Assembly: GCA_032622095.1 (NCBI GenBank)
Contig: CP136061.1
Location: forward strand, 91,675,845 to 91,739,844
Length of the DNA: 64,000 nt
DNA from: Siphonodentalium dalli
Taxonomy: Eukaryota; Mollusca; Scaphopoda; Gadilida; Siphonodentaliidae
Direction: 5' to 3'
The position numbers and the translations under genes were made by a program. Under the pieces are notes generated by a model. The model worked only from the letters and a program-made list of their open reading frames with translations. It was not told the origin of the DNA and searched no databases. This document shows positions 1-11,639 of this stretch, piece after piece. The first letter of the stretch is position 1. Every line of letters starts with the position of its first letter.

Positions 1-47
1 TTGTACGCAAAACTGTAAATAGAACATATGCGGGCTCCCTAACTAGA

Positions 48-419
48 AGTTACGCATTGTTTTTATCCTGATGGAAGATAGTACCATAGTAATTATATAT
101 CGTTGGAAAGAGGAAACACGAAAGATTATCACAGTGTCATTATTATGACTGGCATTTTATTATTCGCGCTGTTTCGAATCGATTTGTAAGCACCGAACTC
201 AAATGAAAGTCCCGTAACACAGAGTAAAAACAGATTTGACCTCGGCGCGTGAAAAGTTGACACGGATCTGAAAATTAATAGGCCTATTCCCGTTCCCGGC
301 CGAAAATACCCCCACATACCAAGTTTCATCGAAATCGGCTCGGCCGTTTTCGAGTTCATCGCGAACACACACGCCACACACACACAGACAGATCTTCCAA
401 AATATATAATAGACTAGAA
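48..419. repeat. Left copy of ~0.4 kb interspersed repeat
   Basis: This stretch is repeated in the same orientation at 2629-3035. It includes the shared block around a fixed motif at the start (TACGCATTG/ TAACGCATTG, then a run ending in GATAGTACCA), a block ending CCAAGTTTCATCGAAATCGG, and a (CA)n/(CAGA)n tract followed by CTTCCAAAATATATAATAGA. Together the two copies frame the tandem array. No protein-coding content is apparent. Confidence 0.75.
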
Positions 420-2320
420 GGTGACCCGACTTCGTCCGGGCTTTGACCTTGAATTGGCCATTTTGAAGGTCAAGGTCAATTGGGGTCACGATTTGACCAG
501 TCCAAAAACACTGCCCGGACAAAAGTACCCGACAAACGTGCCCGTCGAAATCCATCCGGTTTTACCCGATGTGACCTTGAATTGATCATTTTGAAGGTCA
601 AGGTCTGGTCGGGGTCACGATTGGACCCGTCCAAAACAATCAGTGGACAAAAGTAATCCCACGTATCAAATTTCGTCGAAATCCCATCAAAATTGGCGAT
701 TTGACCTTGAAGTTACCAGATTTCAAGGTCAAGGTCACGTCGCACGGGCAAATGAATATGCTTAAGAGACTCGCCATAAGAAAGTACCCCCACATACCAA
801 GTTTCATCGAAATCCCGTGATATTCGGGCGTTTGACCTTGAAATTACCCGATTTCAAGGTCAAGGTCACGTCGCACGGTCAAATTAATAGGCCTATGCCA
901 GTTCTCGGCCGAAAATACCCCCACATACCAAGTTTCATCGAAATCGGGTGGGCCGTTTTCGAGTCCATCGCGAACACACAGACACACAGACAGACACACA
1001 GACAGACAGATCTTCCAAAATATATAATAGACTAGAAGGTGACCCGACTTCGTCCGGGCTTTGACCTTGAATTGGCCATTTTGAAGGTCAAGGTCAAGTG
1101 GGGTCACGATTTCACCAGTCCAAAAACACTGCCCGGACAAAAGTACCCGACAAACGTGCCCGTCGAAATCCATCCGGTTTTACCCGATTTTACCTTGAAT
1201 TGATCATTTTGAAGGTCAAGGTCTGGTCGGGGTCACGATTGGACCCGTCCAAAACAATCAGTGTACAAAAGTAACCCAACGTATCAAATTTCGTCGAAAT
1301 CCCATCAAAATTGGCGATTTGACCTTGAAGTTACCCGATTTCAAGGTCACGTCGCACGGGCAAATGAATATGCTTATGAGACTCGCCATAAGAAAGTACC
1401 CCCACATACCAAGTTTCATCGAAATCCCGTGATATTCCGGCGTTTGACCTTGAAATGACCCGATTTCAAGGTCAAGGTCACGTCGCACGGTCAAATTAAT
1501 AGGCCTATGCCAGTTTTCGGCCGAAAATACCCCCACATACCAAGTTTCATCGAAATCGGGTGGGCCGTTTTCGAGTCCATCGCGAACACACAGACACACA
1601 GACACACAGACAGACAGATCTTCCAAAATATATAATAGACTAGAAGGTGACCCGACTTCGTCCGGGCTTTGACCTTGAATTGGCCATTTTGAAGGTCAAG
1701 GTCAAGTGGTGTCACGATTTCACCAGTCCAAAAACACTGCCCGGACAAAAGTACCCGACAAACGTGCCCGTCGAAATCCATCCGGTTTTACCCGATTTTA
1801 CCTTGAATTGATCATTTTGAAGGTCAAGGTCTGGTCGGGGTCACGATTGGACCCGTCCAAAACAATCAGTGGACAAAAGTAACCCAACGTATCAAATTTC
1901 GTCGAAATCCCATCAAAATTGGCGATTTGACCTTGAAGTTACCCGATTTCAAGGTCACGTCGCAAGGGCAAATGAATATGCTTATGCGACTCGCCATAAG
2001 AAAGTACCCCCACATACCAAGTTTCATCGAAATCCCGTGATATTCCGGCGTTTGACCTTGAAATGACCCGATTTCAAGGTCAAGGTGACGTCGCACGGAC
2101 AAATTAATATGCCTATGTTCGTCCCCGGCCGAAAATATCCCCACATACCAAGTTTCATCGAAATCGGGTGGGCCGTTTTCGAGTTCATCGCGAACACACA
2201 GACAGACAGACACACAGACAGATCTTCCAAAATATATAATAGACTAGAAGGTGACCCGACTTCGTCCGGGCTTTGACCTTGAATTGACAATTTTGAAGGT
2301 CAAGGTGAGGTGGGGTCAAA
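290..2320. repeat. ~607 bp tandem satellite, about 3.4 copies
   Basis: The anchor GTGACCCGACTTCGTCCGGG recurs at 421, 1039, 1647 and 2251, giving periods of 618, 608 and 604 bp. Each unit contains several pairs of TTGACCTTGAA and TTCAAGGTCA facing each other, the phrase CCAAGTTTCATCGAAATC, and a CACACAGACAGACAG tract. Copies are about 95% alike by eye. Short open frames across it are by-products of the repeat and I do not treat them as genes. Confidence 0.9.
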
Positions 2321-2628
2321 CACCAACACCCCAAAAATGGTGGAAATCGGCCCAGCGGATACCGGGAAATCGGCCCGGCGGATACCGAGATACCCTATGC
2401 TATGCATCAAATTTCGTCCGTAAAAATCCGCAAGTTTAACCCGATTTGATTTCCACTCATGTATATAAACGCGCCTCATATACACACGCTCATTAATTAT
2501 CAAGTTTCAACGTAAAGATAAATTACCATCGGTGCCCGAGATATCGCCAAGACGTCTGAAACAGTCAAATGCATCGGCCGGTTAAGCGTTAACGTGATCT
2601 AATGTTATGACCTCTAACGACGTCATAG

Positions 2629-3035
2629 AAGTAACGCATTGATTTTATCCTGATGGAAGATAGTACCACTTCTTCTTGATAATCGAGGCAGATAACTAAA
2701 ACGGATACATACGCATTATATATCGTTGGAAAGAGGAAACACGAAAGATTCTCACAGTGTCATTATTATGACTGGCATTTTATTATTCGCGCTGTTTCGA
2801 ATCGATTTGTAAGTACCGAACTCAAATGAAAGTCCCGTAACACAGCGTAAAAACAGATTTGACCGCGGCACGTGAAAAGTTGACCTCGGATCTGAAAATT
2901 GATAGGCCCATGCCACCCCGGCCGAAAATACCCCCACATACCAAGTTTCATCGAAATCGGCTCGGTCGTTTTCGAGTCCATCGCGATCACACACACACAC
3001 AGACACACACACATATCTTCCAAAATATATAATAG
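2629..3035. repeat. Right copy of ~0.4 kb interspersed repeat
   Basis: This is a direct copy of 48-419 with an extra ~40 bp near its start. It ends in a (CA)n tract and CTTCCAAAATATATAATAGA, immediately before the open frame of the Penelope-like element. Between 2320 and 2629 I see no recognisable feature. Confidence 0.75.
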
Positions 3036-5405
3036 ATATATATTCCTCAGAAGGGCATCAGCCATGCGGAAAGAGTCGGTCTCGGCACCGAGATAGTCAA
3101 TCTTGTACCCGACCTTTCCCTGAGCGCTGGTGAGAAATCAATACTTAGGTATGGTCTAACCTTTGTTCCTACCCCACCCGATCTCAAAGAAACACCACAT
3201 GTTGTTGAGACGGAGGATGGAACATTGGTTTTACCAGACTCTATGTATGCCATGGAAATGAACGGCGGTCCAGCAAGCATGCAATTTAGGGAAGTAACAG
3301 CTATGGCTGATTTCTTTCGCAATTCGACAGGTTTAAAAGATCAATTTAAAGAACCTTCGATATGGACCCCCTCTGATCGCCAGATTGACCACTCCATTCC
3401 CGAGGTCGCTGGCTTAGTCAAAACCGACATCACAAATTTACCAAAATTTCACAACGAGGATAACCTCACTAAAGTTGAAAGAACTGCACTAAAAACTCTT
3501 CGCAGCAATAAAAACATTGTAATCAAACCTTGTGACAAAGGCAGCTCGCTCGTCATCATGTCTAAAGAAAATTACATTCTAGAAGCGACGCGCCAATTAA
3601 GCAACACTAAATATTACAAACCATTGGATGAGCCAATTTGGAAATCCAATGTTTTAAAATTCAATCTCATTCTCAAAAGCTTGCTGGACCAGGACGTTTT
3701 AAAGAAAAAACATGTTCAGTATCTAATTGCAAAACCTGAATCCAATAATAGGACATTTTATTTGCTACCTAAAATACATAAACCTTTGAGCTGTTGGACT
3801 AATCCATACACACCACCCGGTCGCCCCATCATCAGCGACGTGGCTTCGGAGTCGTACCACATTTCGGAGTTTATTGATTTCTATTTGAAACCAATTGCTA
3901 CCCGCCATCCGAGCTATCTAAAAGACACGGAGGACTTCCTCATTAAATTGTCGAAAATTGAAGTTCCATCTTCTGCTTACCTAATTAGTCTCGACGTGGA
4001 ATCTATGTATACAAATATTGGAATCGATGCCGGATTAAAGTCAATTAAGAATGCATTTGATTTCCACCATGATCCTCATAGACCTGGAGATGAACTACTT
4101 CAATTATTAGAACTTTCTCTTAAAGGGAATGACTTTGAATTTAATGGACGATATTATTTACAGGTCTCCGGCTGCAGTATGGGCAAGAAGTTTAGTCCTA
4201 ATTTTGCCTCAATTTTTGTTGCAGAGTGGGAGAAAGGCGCCTTAGCCAAATCTGATAAACAACCATTAGCCTATTACAGATTCTTGGACGACATATTTAT
4301 CATTTGGACTCATGGTCTGGATGAGTTTAGGGTGTTCTTGGACATCTTGAACAGTCATGACGAATCAATCAAACTCAAAGAATCAATATCGCAAACCAGC
4401 ATTGATTTCCTTGATTTAACAATATTTAAGCGCCCACAATTTACATCATGCAACATTTTAGATACAAAACTTTTTACGAAACCAACGGACTCTCACCAGC
4501 TTCTTCATCGTAAATCTTTCCATCCGCCAAAACTGTTCAATGGATTGATTAAATCTCAAATCATTCGATACCACCGGAACTGCACGAACAGAAGCGACCT
4601 AAATCAAGCTTGTTCAGTGCTGTTCCAGGCTTTACGACCGCGCGGCTACTCTAGTAGATTACTGCGCCAAGTAAAGTCCGAAACTCTCAGAGAATTGGAA
4701 TCGTTACGCCATGACCCAACATCGACTGAGCCAACAAGGATACGGCACAATCGACCGGTGTTGGGTAATGGTTCAGCCTCATTTTGTCACATAAAACGAT
4801 GTTACATCAATACAATAGGATATATCAATACTAGTAACACTTTCACCAGCGAACAAACACGCATATCGTATCAAATGCATAGCGAACTTAATTGTGATTC
4901 TAAAAATGTAATTTACTTAATCACATGCAAAAGATGCCGTATACAATATGTTGGACAAACAAAAACCTCTCTCAAAGTTAGAATGTCTAATCATCTTTCC
5001 AGTGTTCGCAAAAAACTCGACATGCAAATTTCCGATCATTTCAACTCATCTAATCATGACATTAAATCCCATTTCAGCTTTCAGCCAATAGAACAGACAC
5101 CAATTCTAGCCGACGAAGACCAAACCGATTCAATACGCCTAGAACGCGAAAATCATTGGATGGGCGTACTTAAAACATATCTTCCGTTCGGACTTAACAT
5201 TGACTACAAAGGTGTTTCTCGAAATTTCTTGTGCTTTCCTCTGATCTACAATCGTAGAAATGTTGAAATCGCAAACATTTTCAGAAAAAACTTTGCATTA
5301 TTAAACACTAAATTGACCGAGCCTCTCGACAAACGGGTTATTATTGCCTACAAGAAAAATCCCAGTTTGAGAGATATGCTCGTTCGATCTAGACTCAGAC
5401 CTTGA
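3036..5405 (+). CDS. Penelope-like retroelement RT + GIY-YIG, 5'-truncated
   Basis: The frame is open from 3036 (after a TAG at 3033) to the TGA ending at 5405, about 789 codons. No convincing ATG starts it: the conserved N-terminal phrase YGLTFVPTP lies upstream of the first ATG, so the 5' part is missing or in another exon. Order of motifs: DKGSSLVIM (finger region), YLLPKIHK, GRPIISD, LISLDVESMYTNI (RT motif A), GCSMGKKFSPNFASIF (motif B) and YRFLDDIFIIW (motif C, catalytic Asp pair). A C-terminal GIY-YIG nuclease-like block follows, VIYLITCKRC ... YVGQT ... R.SNH. This order is that of endonuclease-bearing Penelope-like elements, which encode self-priming reverse transcription and insertion. 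There is no internal stop or frameshift, so it is young or recently active. The usual MG(T/S)PFSP of motif B reads MGKKFSP here. Confidence 0.88.
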   Translation: MYIPQKGISHAERVGLGTEIVNLVPDLSLSAGEKSILRYGLTFVPTPPDLKETPHVVETEDGTLVLPDSMYAMEMNGGPASMQFREVTAMADFFRNSTGLKDQFKEPSIWTPSDRQIDHSIPEVAGLVKTDITNLPKFHNEDNLTKVERTALKTLRSNKNIVIKPCDKGSSLVIMSKENYILEATRQLSNTKYYKPLDEPIWKSNVLKFNLILKSLLDQDVLKKKHVQYLIAKPESNNRTFYLLPKIHKPLSCWTNPYTPPGRPIISDVASESYHISEFIDFYLKPIATRHPSYLKDTEDFLIKLSKIEVPSSAYLISLDVESMYTNIGIDAGLKSIKNAFDFHHDPHRPGDELLQLLELSLKGNDFEFNGRYYLQVSGCSMGKKFSPNFASIFVAEWEKGALAKSDKQPLAYYRFLDDIFIIWTHGLDEFRVFLDILNSHDESIKLKESISQTSIDFLDLTIFKRPQFTSCNILDTKLFTKPTDSHQLLHRKSFHPPKLFNGLIKSQIIRYHRNCTNRSDLNQACSVLFQALRPRGYSSRLLRQVKSETLRELESLRHDPTSTEPTRIRHNRPVLGNGSASFCHIKRCYINTIGYINTSNTFTSEQTRISYQMHSELNCDSKNVIYLITCKRCRIQYVGQTKTSLKVRMSNHLSSVRKKLDMQISDHFNSSNHDIKSHFSFQPIEQTPILADEDQTDSIRLERENHWMGVLKTYLPFGLNIDYKGVSRNFLCFPLIYNRRNVEIANIFRKNFALLNTKLTEPLDKRVIIAYKKNPSLRDMLVRSRLRP

Positions 5406-5581
5406 TTAACACGCAGTTCAATTAGCTTTTTAGCAATTTCAACATCATTATCCTTTGTTTGTGCTCAACACAATATTTTATGTCAATTTCCGACACAACC
5501 TAACAAAATTTAGCTAGTTCCATAGAAATAATTACATAAGAAATCGGATAACCGACCTGTGCCAGCGCCCTCCACACTTTC

Positions 5582-5583
<2 letters not shown>
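5406..5583. other. 3' flank of Penelope-like element, no feature
   Basis: AT-rich sequence downstream of the stop codon. It contains an AACACAATATTTTATG stretch but no clear polyadenylation signal, terminal repeat or gene that I can defend. Confidence 0.4.

Positions 5584-5634
<51 letters not shown>
5584..5634. repeat. (TA)n microsatellite
   Basis: About 25 uninterrupted TA dinucleotides. A shorter TA run follows at 5709-5723. Confidence 0.97.
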
Positions 5635-5636
<2 letters not shown>

Positions 5637-5750
5637 AAATATCACCGTTTAAGGGGCATTCCGGATATAACCGGGTTGTGTGGTGTCTTCACAGAACCGA
5701 GTTATGAGGATATATATATATATACTGATATGCAAATGATATGTATGTGT

Positions 5751-5789
5751 ATATATAAATGCCCCACTAATTGTGGGGCATTTATATAT
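5751..5789. repeat. 17 bp-arm perfect hairpin
   Basis: ATATATAAATGCCCCAC at 5751-5767 is the exact reverse complement of 5773-5789, with a 5-base TAATT loop. It sits just upstream of the ~290 bp repeat array and may be the end of a foldback element. Confidence 0.85.
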
Positions 5790-6600
5790 AAGTGACGCCG
5801 TTTTTGTCAGGGGCAGTAAAGGTAAGTGGCGCTGTTGTCAGGGGTAGAAAGGGGGGTGGGGCAGAACAAAACATTGCCGCCGATTGCCACGAAACTTACA
5901 TATAGTCATCCCCATGATATGAGGAATCTGAAAGTGTGGTTTAAATATGTCAAAAGTGGCGCTGTTCGAGTCAGGGATGCACGGAAGGGGGAGGGGCATC
6001 AACATTTATAAAACTAATTTTAGCGCAGATTGTCCATCCAGGTTGCACCAAAGGGGTCTACTAGAAGTAACTTTATACGAGAAAGATAATGGTGCGGGTT
6101 AGAATTTTATAGAGTGACGCTGTTGATGTCAGGGGCAGAAGGGGGGGGGGGGGGCAGAAACAAAAAATTGTCGCCGATTGCCACGAAACTTACATATAGT
6201 CATCCCCATGATATAAGGAATCTGATAGTGTGGTTTAAATATGTCAAAAGTGGCGCTGTTCGAGTCAGGGGTGCACAAAAGGGGAGACGGGCACCAACAT
6301 TTATAAAATTAATTTTATCGCAGTGTCCATCCAGGTTGCACCAAAGGGGTCTACTAGGGGTAACTTTTTACGAGAAAGATAATGGTGCGGGTTAGAATTT
6401 CTAAAGTGACGCCGTCGATGTCAGGACAGAAAAGGGAAGGGGCAGAAAAAACGTTTGTTGCCGATTGCTACGAAAGTTATATATAATCATTCTAATGATA
6501 CGAAAAAAATAAAGGTGTTGTTTAAATATGTCAAAAGTGGCGCCGTTCGTATCAAGGGTGCCCGGAAGAAGTCAATGAAACCCAAATACGCACGGAGGGT
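5790..6600 (+). repeat. ~290 bp tandem repeat, about 3 copies
   Basis: The anchor GTGRCGCYGTTG recurs at 5826, 6114 and 6406. Each unit holds a G-rich tract, CCGATTGCYACGAAACTTA, GGTTTAAATATGTCAAAAGT, CATCCAGGTTGCACCAAAGG and GAAAGATAATGGTGCGGGTT. The third copy is shorter and more diverged and runs into the ~346 bp repeat. An inverted, partial copy lies at 9440-9565. Confidence 0.88.
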
Positions 6601-9420
6601 GTCATGGTCAAACAGAAGTGCCGATATTAACCCCTAAACTTGCAAGATTCAACCAGAATTACAAAATTGTGCCCCCAATAAAAAAACTCATAGCCTGGAC
6701 CCCCGTATCGCCATCGAACAGCTAATAATTCCCTACATATATGTTGCGAAACTACCATCGACTACACTCACGAAAAACAAGGGCGAATCGCCCACGAAAG
6801 CCTGGAAATTAACACCCAAAATGCCGCCATAGCCGAATATGTTTACCGATAACGAAGCTAAAAGCCCGGACCGCCCCTGTGGTGTGTAGTGGAGATTTCA
6901 GTGTCCCCATATGTACAAGGGTGTCATGCAACCACACATACGCATGGACGATAGTCACGGCCAAACTGAAGTGCCGATATTAACCCCAAAACTTGCCAGA
7001 TTCAGCCAGAATTACAATATTGCGCCCGCAATAACAAGACTAATAACTTCATATAGCTAATAACTCCTTACGTATACGTTGCAGAACTACAAACGACTAC
7101 ATTCACGAAGAAACACAGTCGTACAGCACACGAAAGCCTGCCAATTAACAATCAAAATGCCGTCATCGCCGAATATGTTTACCGCCAACGAAGCTAACAG
7201 CCCGGACCAGCCCGGACTGCCCATATGGCGTCTAGTGGTAATTTTAGTGTCCCCATATGTACAAGGGTGTCATGCAAACCCACATACGCACGGACGATAT
7301 TCACGGCCAAACAGAAGTGCCGATATTAACCCCAAAACTTGCCAGATTCAGCCAGAATTACAATATTGCGCCCGCAACGACAATACTAATAACTTCATAT
7401 AGCTAATAACTCCTCACGTATACGTTGCAGAACTACCAACGACTACATTCACGAAGAAACAAAGTCGTATAGCACACGAAAGACCACCAACTAACCCTCA
7501 AAATGACGCCATCGCCGAATATGTTTACTGATGACGAAGCTAACAACCCGGACCAGCCCGGCCCGCCCCTCTGGCGTCTAATGATGATTTTAGTGGCCCC
7601 ATCTGTACATGGGTGTCATGGTAACCCACATACGCACGATCGATGGTCACGGCCAAACAGTAGTGCGATATTAACCCCTAAACTTGCCAGATTCAGCCAG
7701 AATTACAATATTGCGACTGCAATAACAGGACTAATAACTTCATATAGCTAATAACTCCTTACGTATACGTTGCAGAACTACCAACGACTACATTCACGAA
7801 GAAACAAGGTCGTATAGCACACGAAATCCTGCCAATTAACCCCCAAAATGCCGCCATCGCCGACTATGTTTACCACCAACGAAGCTAACAGCCTGGACCA
7901 GCCCGGGCTACCCATGTGGCGTCTAGTGGTAATTGTAGTGTCCCTATATGTACAAGGGTGTCAATCAAACCCACATACGCACGGACGATGGTCACGGCCA
8001 AACATAAATGCCCATATTAACCCCTAAACTTGCCAGATTCAGCCAAAATTACAATATTGCGCCCGCAATAACAAGACTAATAACTTCATATAGCTAACAA
8101 CTCCTTACGTATACGTTGCAGAACTACCAATGACTACATTCACGAAGAAACAAGGTCGTATAGCACACGAAAGCCTGCCAATTAACCCCCAAAATGCCGC
8201 CATCGACGACTATGTTTATCGCCAACGAAGCTAACAGCCCGGACCAGCCCGGACTGCCCATGTGCCAATAAGAACACTCACAGCCCGGTCCCACGTAATA
8301 TCCTCGTACTTCTAATAACTGCTTTCATATGTGTTGCCGAACAACCCTCGACTACACCCACGAAGAAACAAGGGCGAGTCTCCCACGAAAGCCTGGCAAT
8401 TAACCCCCGAAATGACGCCATCGCCGAATATGTTTACCGATGACGAAGCTAACAACCCGGACCAGCCCGGGCCGCCCCTCTGACGTCTAATGATGATTTT
8501 AGTGGCACTATCTGTACATGGGTGTCATGGTAACCCACATACGCACGATCGATGGTCACGGCCAAACAGTAGTGCCGATATTAACCCCTAAACTTGCCAG
8601 ATTCAGCCAGAATTACAATATTGCGCCCGCAATAACAAGACTAATAACTTCATATAGCTAATAACTCCTTACGTATACGTTGCAGAACTACCAACGACTA
8701 CATTCACGAAGAAACAAGGTCGTATAGCACACGAAAGCCTGCCAATTAACCCCCAAAATGCCGTCATCGCCGACTATGTTTACCGCCAACGAAGCTAACA
8801 GCCCGGACCGCCCGGAGTGCCAGTGTGCCAATAAGAACACCCACAGCCCGGTCCCACGTAATGTCCTCGTACTTCTAATAACTGCTTACATATGTGTTGC
8901 CGAACAACCCACGACTACACTCACGAAGAAACAAGGGCGAGTCTCCCACGAAAGCCTGGCAATTAACCCCCAAAATGCCGCCATCGCCGAATATGTTTCG
9001 ATAACGAAGCTAACAGCCCAGACCAGACCGGACCGCCCCTGTGGCGTCTAGTGATGATTGTAGTGGCCCTGCTGTACAAGGGTGTCATGGAAACCCACAG
9101 ACACACGGACGATAGACACGGCCAAACAGAAGTGCCGATATTAACCCAAAAACTTGCCAGATTCAGCCAGAATTACAATATTGCGCCCGCAATAACAAGA
9201 CTAATAACTTCATATAGCCAATAACTCCTTACGTATACGTTGCAGAATACCAACGACTACATTCACGAAGAAACAATGTCGTATAGCACACGAAAGCCTG
9301 TCAATTAGCCCCCAACATGACGCCATCGCCGAATATGTTTACCGATAACGAAGCTAACAGCCCGGACCGCCCCTCTGGCGTCTAGTCACGGCCAAACAGA
9401 AGTGCTGATATTAACTTATA
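6600..9420 (+). repeat. ~346 bp tandem satellite, about 8 copies
   Basis: The phrase CCAAACAGAAGTGCCGATAT (with variants) recurs at about 6608, 6961, 7307, 7652, 7998, 8562, 9122 and 9392. Typical spacing is 345-353 bp; two longer units of ~560 bp carry an extra segment containing CCCGGTCCCACGTAAT, and the last is shortened to 270 bp. Each unit also contains CATATAGCTAATAACTCCTT and GCCGAATATGTTTACC. Open frames in it (e.g. 7079-7402) follow the repeat period and lack family features, so I do not call genes here. Inverted fragments of the same unit occur at 10,515-10,800 and 11,340-11,620. Confidence 0.92.
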
Positions 9421-9439
9421 AAAATAAAACATTTCTGCC

Positions 9440-9565
9440 ACTCTCCCTTTTCTACCCCTGACAACAACGGCGTCACTTTAGAACATTCTAACCCGCACCA
9501 TTATCTTTCTCGTAAAAAAGATACACCTAGTAAACTGTAAACCCTCGTGGTGCCATCTGGATGGT
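9440..9565 (-). repeat. Inverted partial copy of the ~290 bp repeat
   Basis: Read on the minus strand, this contains the same landmarks as the 5.8-6.6 kb array: CATCCAG, a motif like GCACCAAAGG, TTACGAGAAAGATAATGG, GTGCGGGTTAGAAT and GTGACGCCGTTG. With the direct copies on the left it brackets the ~346 bp satellite like a pair of inverted ends. Confidence 0.8.
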
Positions 9566-10317
9566 CCCTGTGAATTTCTATATAACACAGACAGACATGA
9601 AGACAGACATACATTCGCAAATATAGATATCGATTATGTGTGATCGCAGGAATCAATATACTAAATTTGAATCCGTCCCTATTTGACCAGACAGCCCCAC
9701 TTGAACACATCTGAATGCCGGGCCCCAAAATATCATATCAAATATGTGACATCTACGCCGCTATGCTATTATAACTAATATGACACCGATGTGTTCCCAG
9801 CAATGTTAAATATCTACACTATACATCAAATCATCCTGACCCTATAACCCATGACATACATCCCACATACAATGAAGGAATAAAATTTGTATGTTAAAAT
9901 AATGCGACTGGAATCTGTTCGTTGCATTATCTCGATAGTTTAACGACACCTTACGATTTCTATATAAATGCATACACAGGGTATTTCAAATGTATATGTA
10001 CATGTATAGGGTCGTGTACCTATTCCTGGTGTATAGAATATTTTCAAAATATGTCAACTGTAGCGGACTTGGAGCTTAACAACTGATGCATGTATGTAGG
10101 GACGTGGCTGGATGCTTTCCGTTAGGGGTGGGGTGTTCACCTTGTGTGATTCGTTTTCATAATGGTTACCGTGATTCGCCATGCGCTGGTTTTCATGTTA
10201 CGTGATTACCACACAATAAATTGTTCGAGCTGCGTGTGCCAAATTGTGGACACGAACATGACATTTGGAACTTATTCCCTATTCCTTATTTCTTATTTTC
10301 AATAATGTCGCTTTCGG
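9566..10317. other. Intergenic, no gene seen
   Basis: AT-rich, with a short CAGACA-rich tract near 9590. Around 9827-9870 there is a segment resembling 13,205-13,255 (CTGACC, then ACCCATGACATACATCCC or a close variant), which points to another dispersed repeat. No open frame has recognisable motifs. Confidence 0.4.
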
Positions 10318-10545
10318 CCGATTTGACGGCATGGGTGGGTGGCCGGCCCCAAATAACCCATATAAACACACCTACCCCCACCCATCACCCCCGGGGGGTA
10401 CCACCGAGGGGGTGAAAATGGGGTATGGAGCAATTTAGAGAACGGTAAGGATTTAGGCCGATTTAACGGCATGGGTGGGTGGCCGGCCCCAAATACCCCA
10501 TATAAACACTCCGACCCCCACCCATTATTCTGGCTGAATCTGACA
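10318..10545 (+). repeat. GC-rich ~135 bp repeat, two copies
   Basis: The phrase GGCATGGGTGGGTGGCCGGC followed by CCCAAATA...CCATATAAACAC occurs at about 10,329 and 10,467. The same phrase occurs on the other strand, again twice, at 11,640-11,870. It may belong to the same complex as the neighbouring satellite fragments. Confidence 0.82.
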
Positions 10546-10800
10546 AGTGTAGGGGTTAATATCGGCACTTCTGTTTGAGAATGACCACCCTCCGTGCGTT
10601 CATTTACATCCCCGCACAGATAGGGCCTCTAAAATCAACACGGCACAAGTGTGGTGGTTTTAGCTTCGTTGGTGGTAAACGTATCCGGCGATGACAGCAA
10701 GTTGGGCTTAATTGTCCGGCTTTCGTTGGCGATTAGCCCTTGTTTCTTCGTGAGTGTGGTCGAGGGTAGTTCCGGCAAAAGTCCCAAAATACATATATAG
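10515..10800 (-). repeat. Inverted fragment of the ~346 bp satellite
   Basis: On the minus strand this reads as the unit of the 6.6-9.4 kb array: the CCAGAATAATGG/CCAGATTCAGCC neighbourhood, AGAAGTGCCGATATTAACCC, the TTCGTGGG block and AACGAAGC. It lies directly against the GC-rich repeat. Confidence 0.75.
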
Positions 10801-11339
10801 CAACATGGCCCTTTAAGTGAGATGTCGTTCAACAGAGGTCAAGGTCGTTTAGGATAAAGGTCATAAATTATAAGCCCCCCACATCAATCTGACAACAAAT
10901 TTGGTTGAGGTCCGTTCTAGAGTTGACCCACCATGTTAAGACTCCGAATCATATATGTATGCCTGTCACCAACGGTGACAATGAATTCCGAAATTTCCTA
11001 CGTTCCGCTGTCGACCAGAGAACTGGCCGCCTGCCAGTACCTTTAACGCGACGCAAACCATGAAAGCATTTCAGCGTGTTTAGGCTAGATTTGGTTAAAT
11101 TATTTATCTCAGCGTAATCACACGCCGAAAAAAGTTTCCCTCGCCTGCCTGTATGGGGCTTAATCGCTGAGAAGTTCGTCTTGGAGCGAAATTGAATGCC
11201 GCTAAGGCGAGCGTTTTATTCCAAAGCCCGGTAACATGAAAACGGCATAACTTACGTGGGCAAGCCATACATGGATGGAAAGGTCACTGCCTTGGCTAAA
11301 TACGAGGGAATTACGGGTCCGGGCTGTGAGTTTTGTTTA
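10801..11339. other. Unique-looking spacer, no gene seen
   Basis: No motif or repeat that I recognise apart from a short AGGTCAAGGTC stretch at ~10,840. It separates two inverted satellite fragments. Confidence 0.4.
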
Positions 11340-11620
11340 TTGGGGGCACACATTTGTAATTCTGGCTGAATCTGGCAAGTTTAGTGGTTAATACCGACAC
11401 TTCTGTTTGGTCGTGACCACCATCTGTGTGTATATGGGTTTCGATGACACCCACACACAGATATGACACTAAAATCACCCCTATACGCAACAGGGGCGGT
11501 CCGGGCTGTTAGCTTCATTCGCGGCGAACATATTCGCCGATGCCGGCATTTTGAGGGTTAATAGCGACACTTCTGAGTGATCGCGACCCCTGTTCGCGGT
11601 TGAGTGGGTTTCCATGACAC
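11340..11620 (-). repeat. Second inverted fragment of the ~346 bp satellite
   Basis: The minus strand shows the CCAGAATTACAAATG-type start, CAGAAGTGTCGGTATTAACC and the GCCGGCATCGGCGAATATG block of the satellite. A second, more diverged copy of AGAAGTGTCGCTATTAACCC follows near 11,575. Confidence 0.75.
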
Positions 11621-11639
11621 CCATGCATATAGTGCCACT

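Noticed and set aside
199-2290. Many 60-120 codon frames in the ~607 bp satellite
   Set aside because: They repeat with the satellite period on both strands and carry no coding signature.
6114-9051. Frames of 60-107 codons in the ~290 and ~346 bp arrays
   Set aside because: Period-linked, different in frame between copies, with stops in most units.
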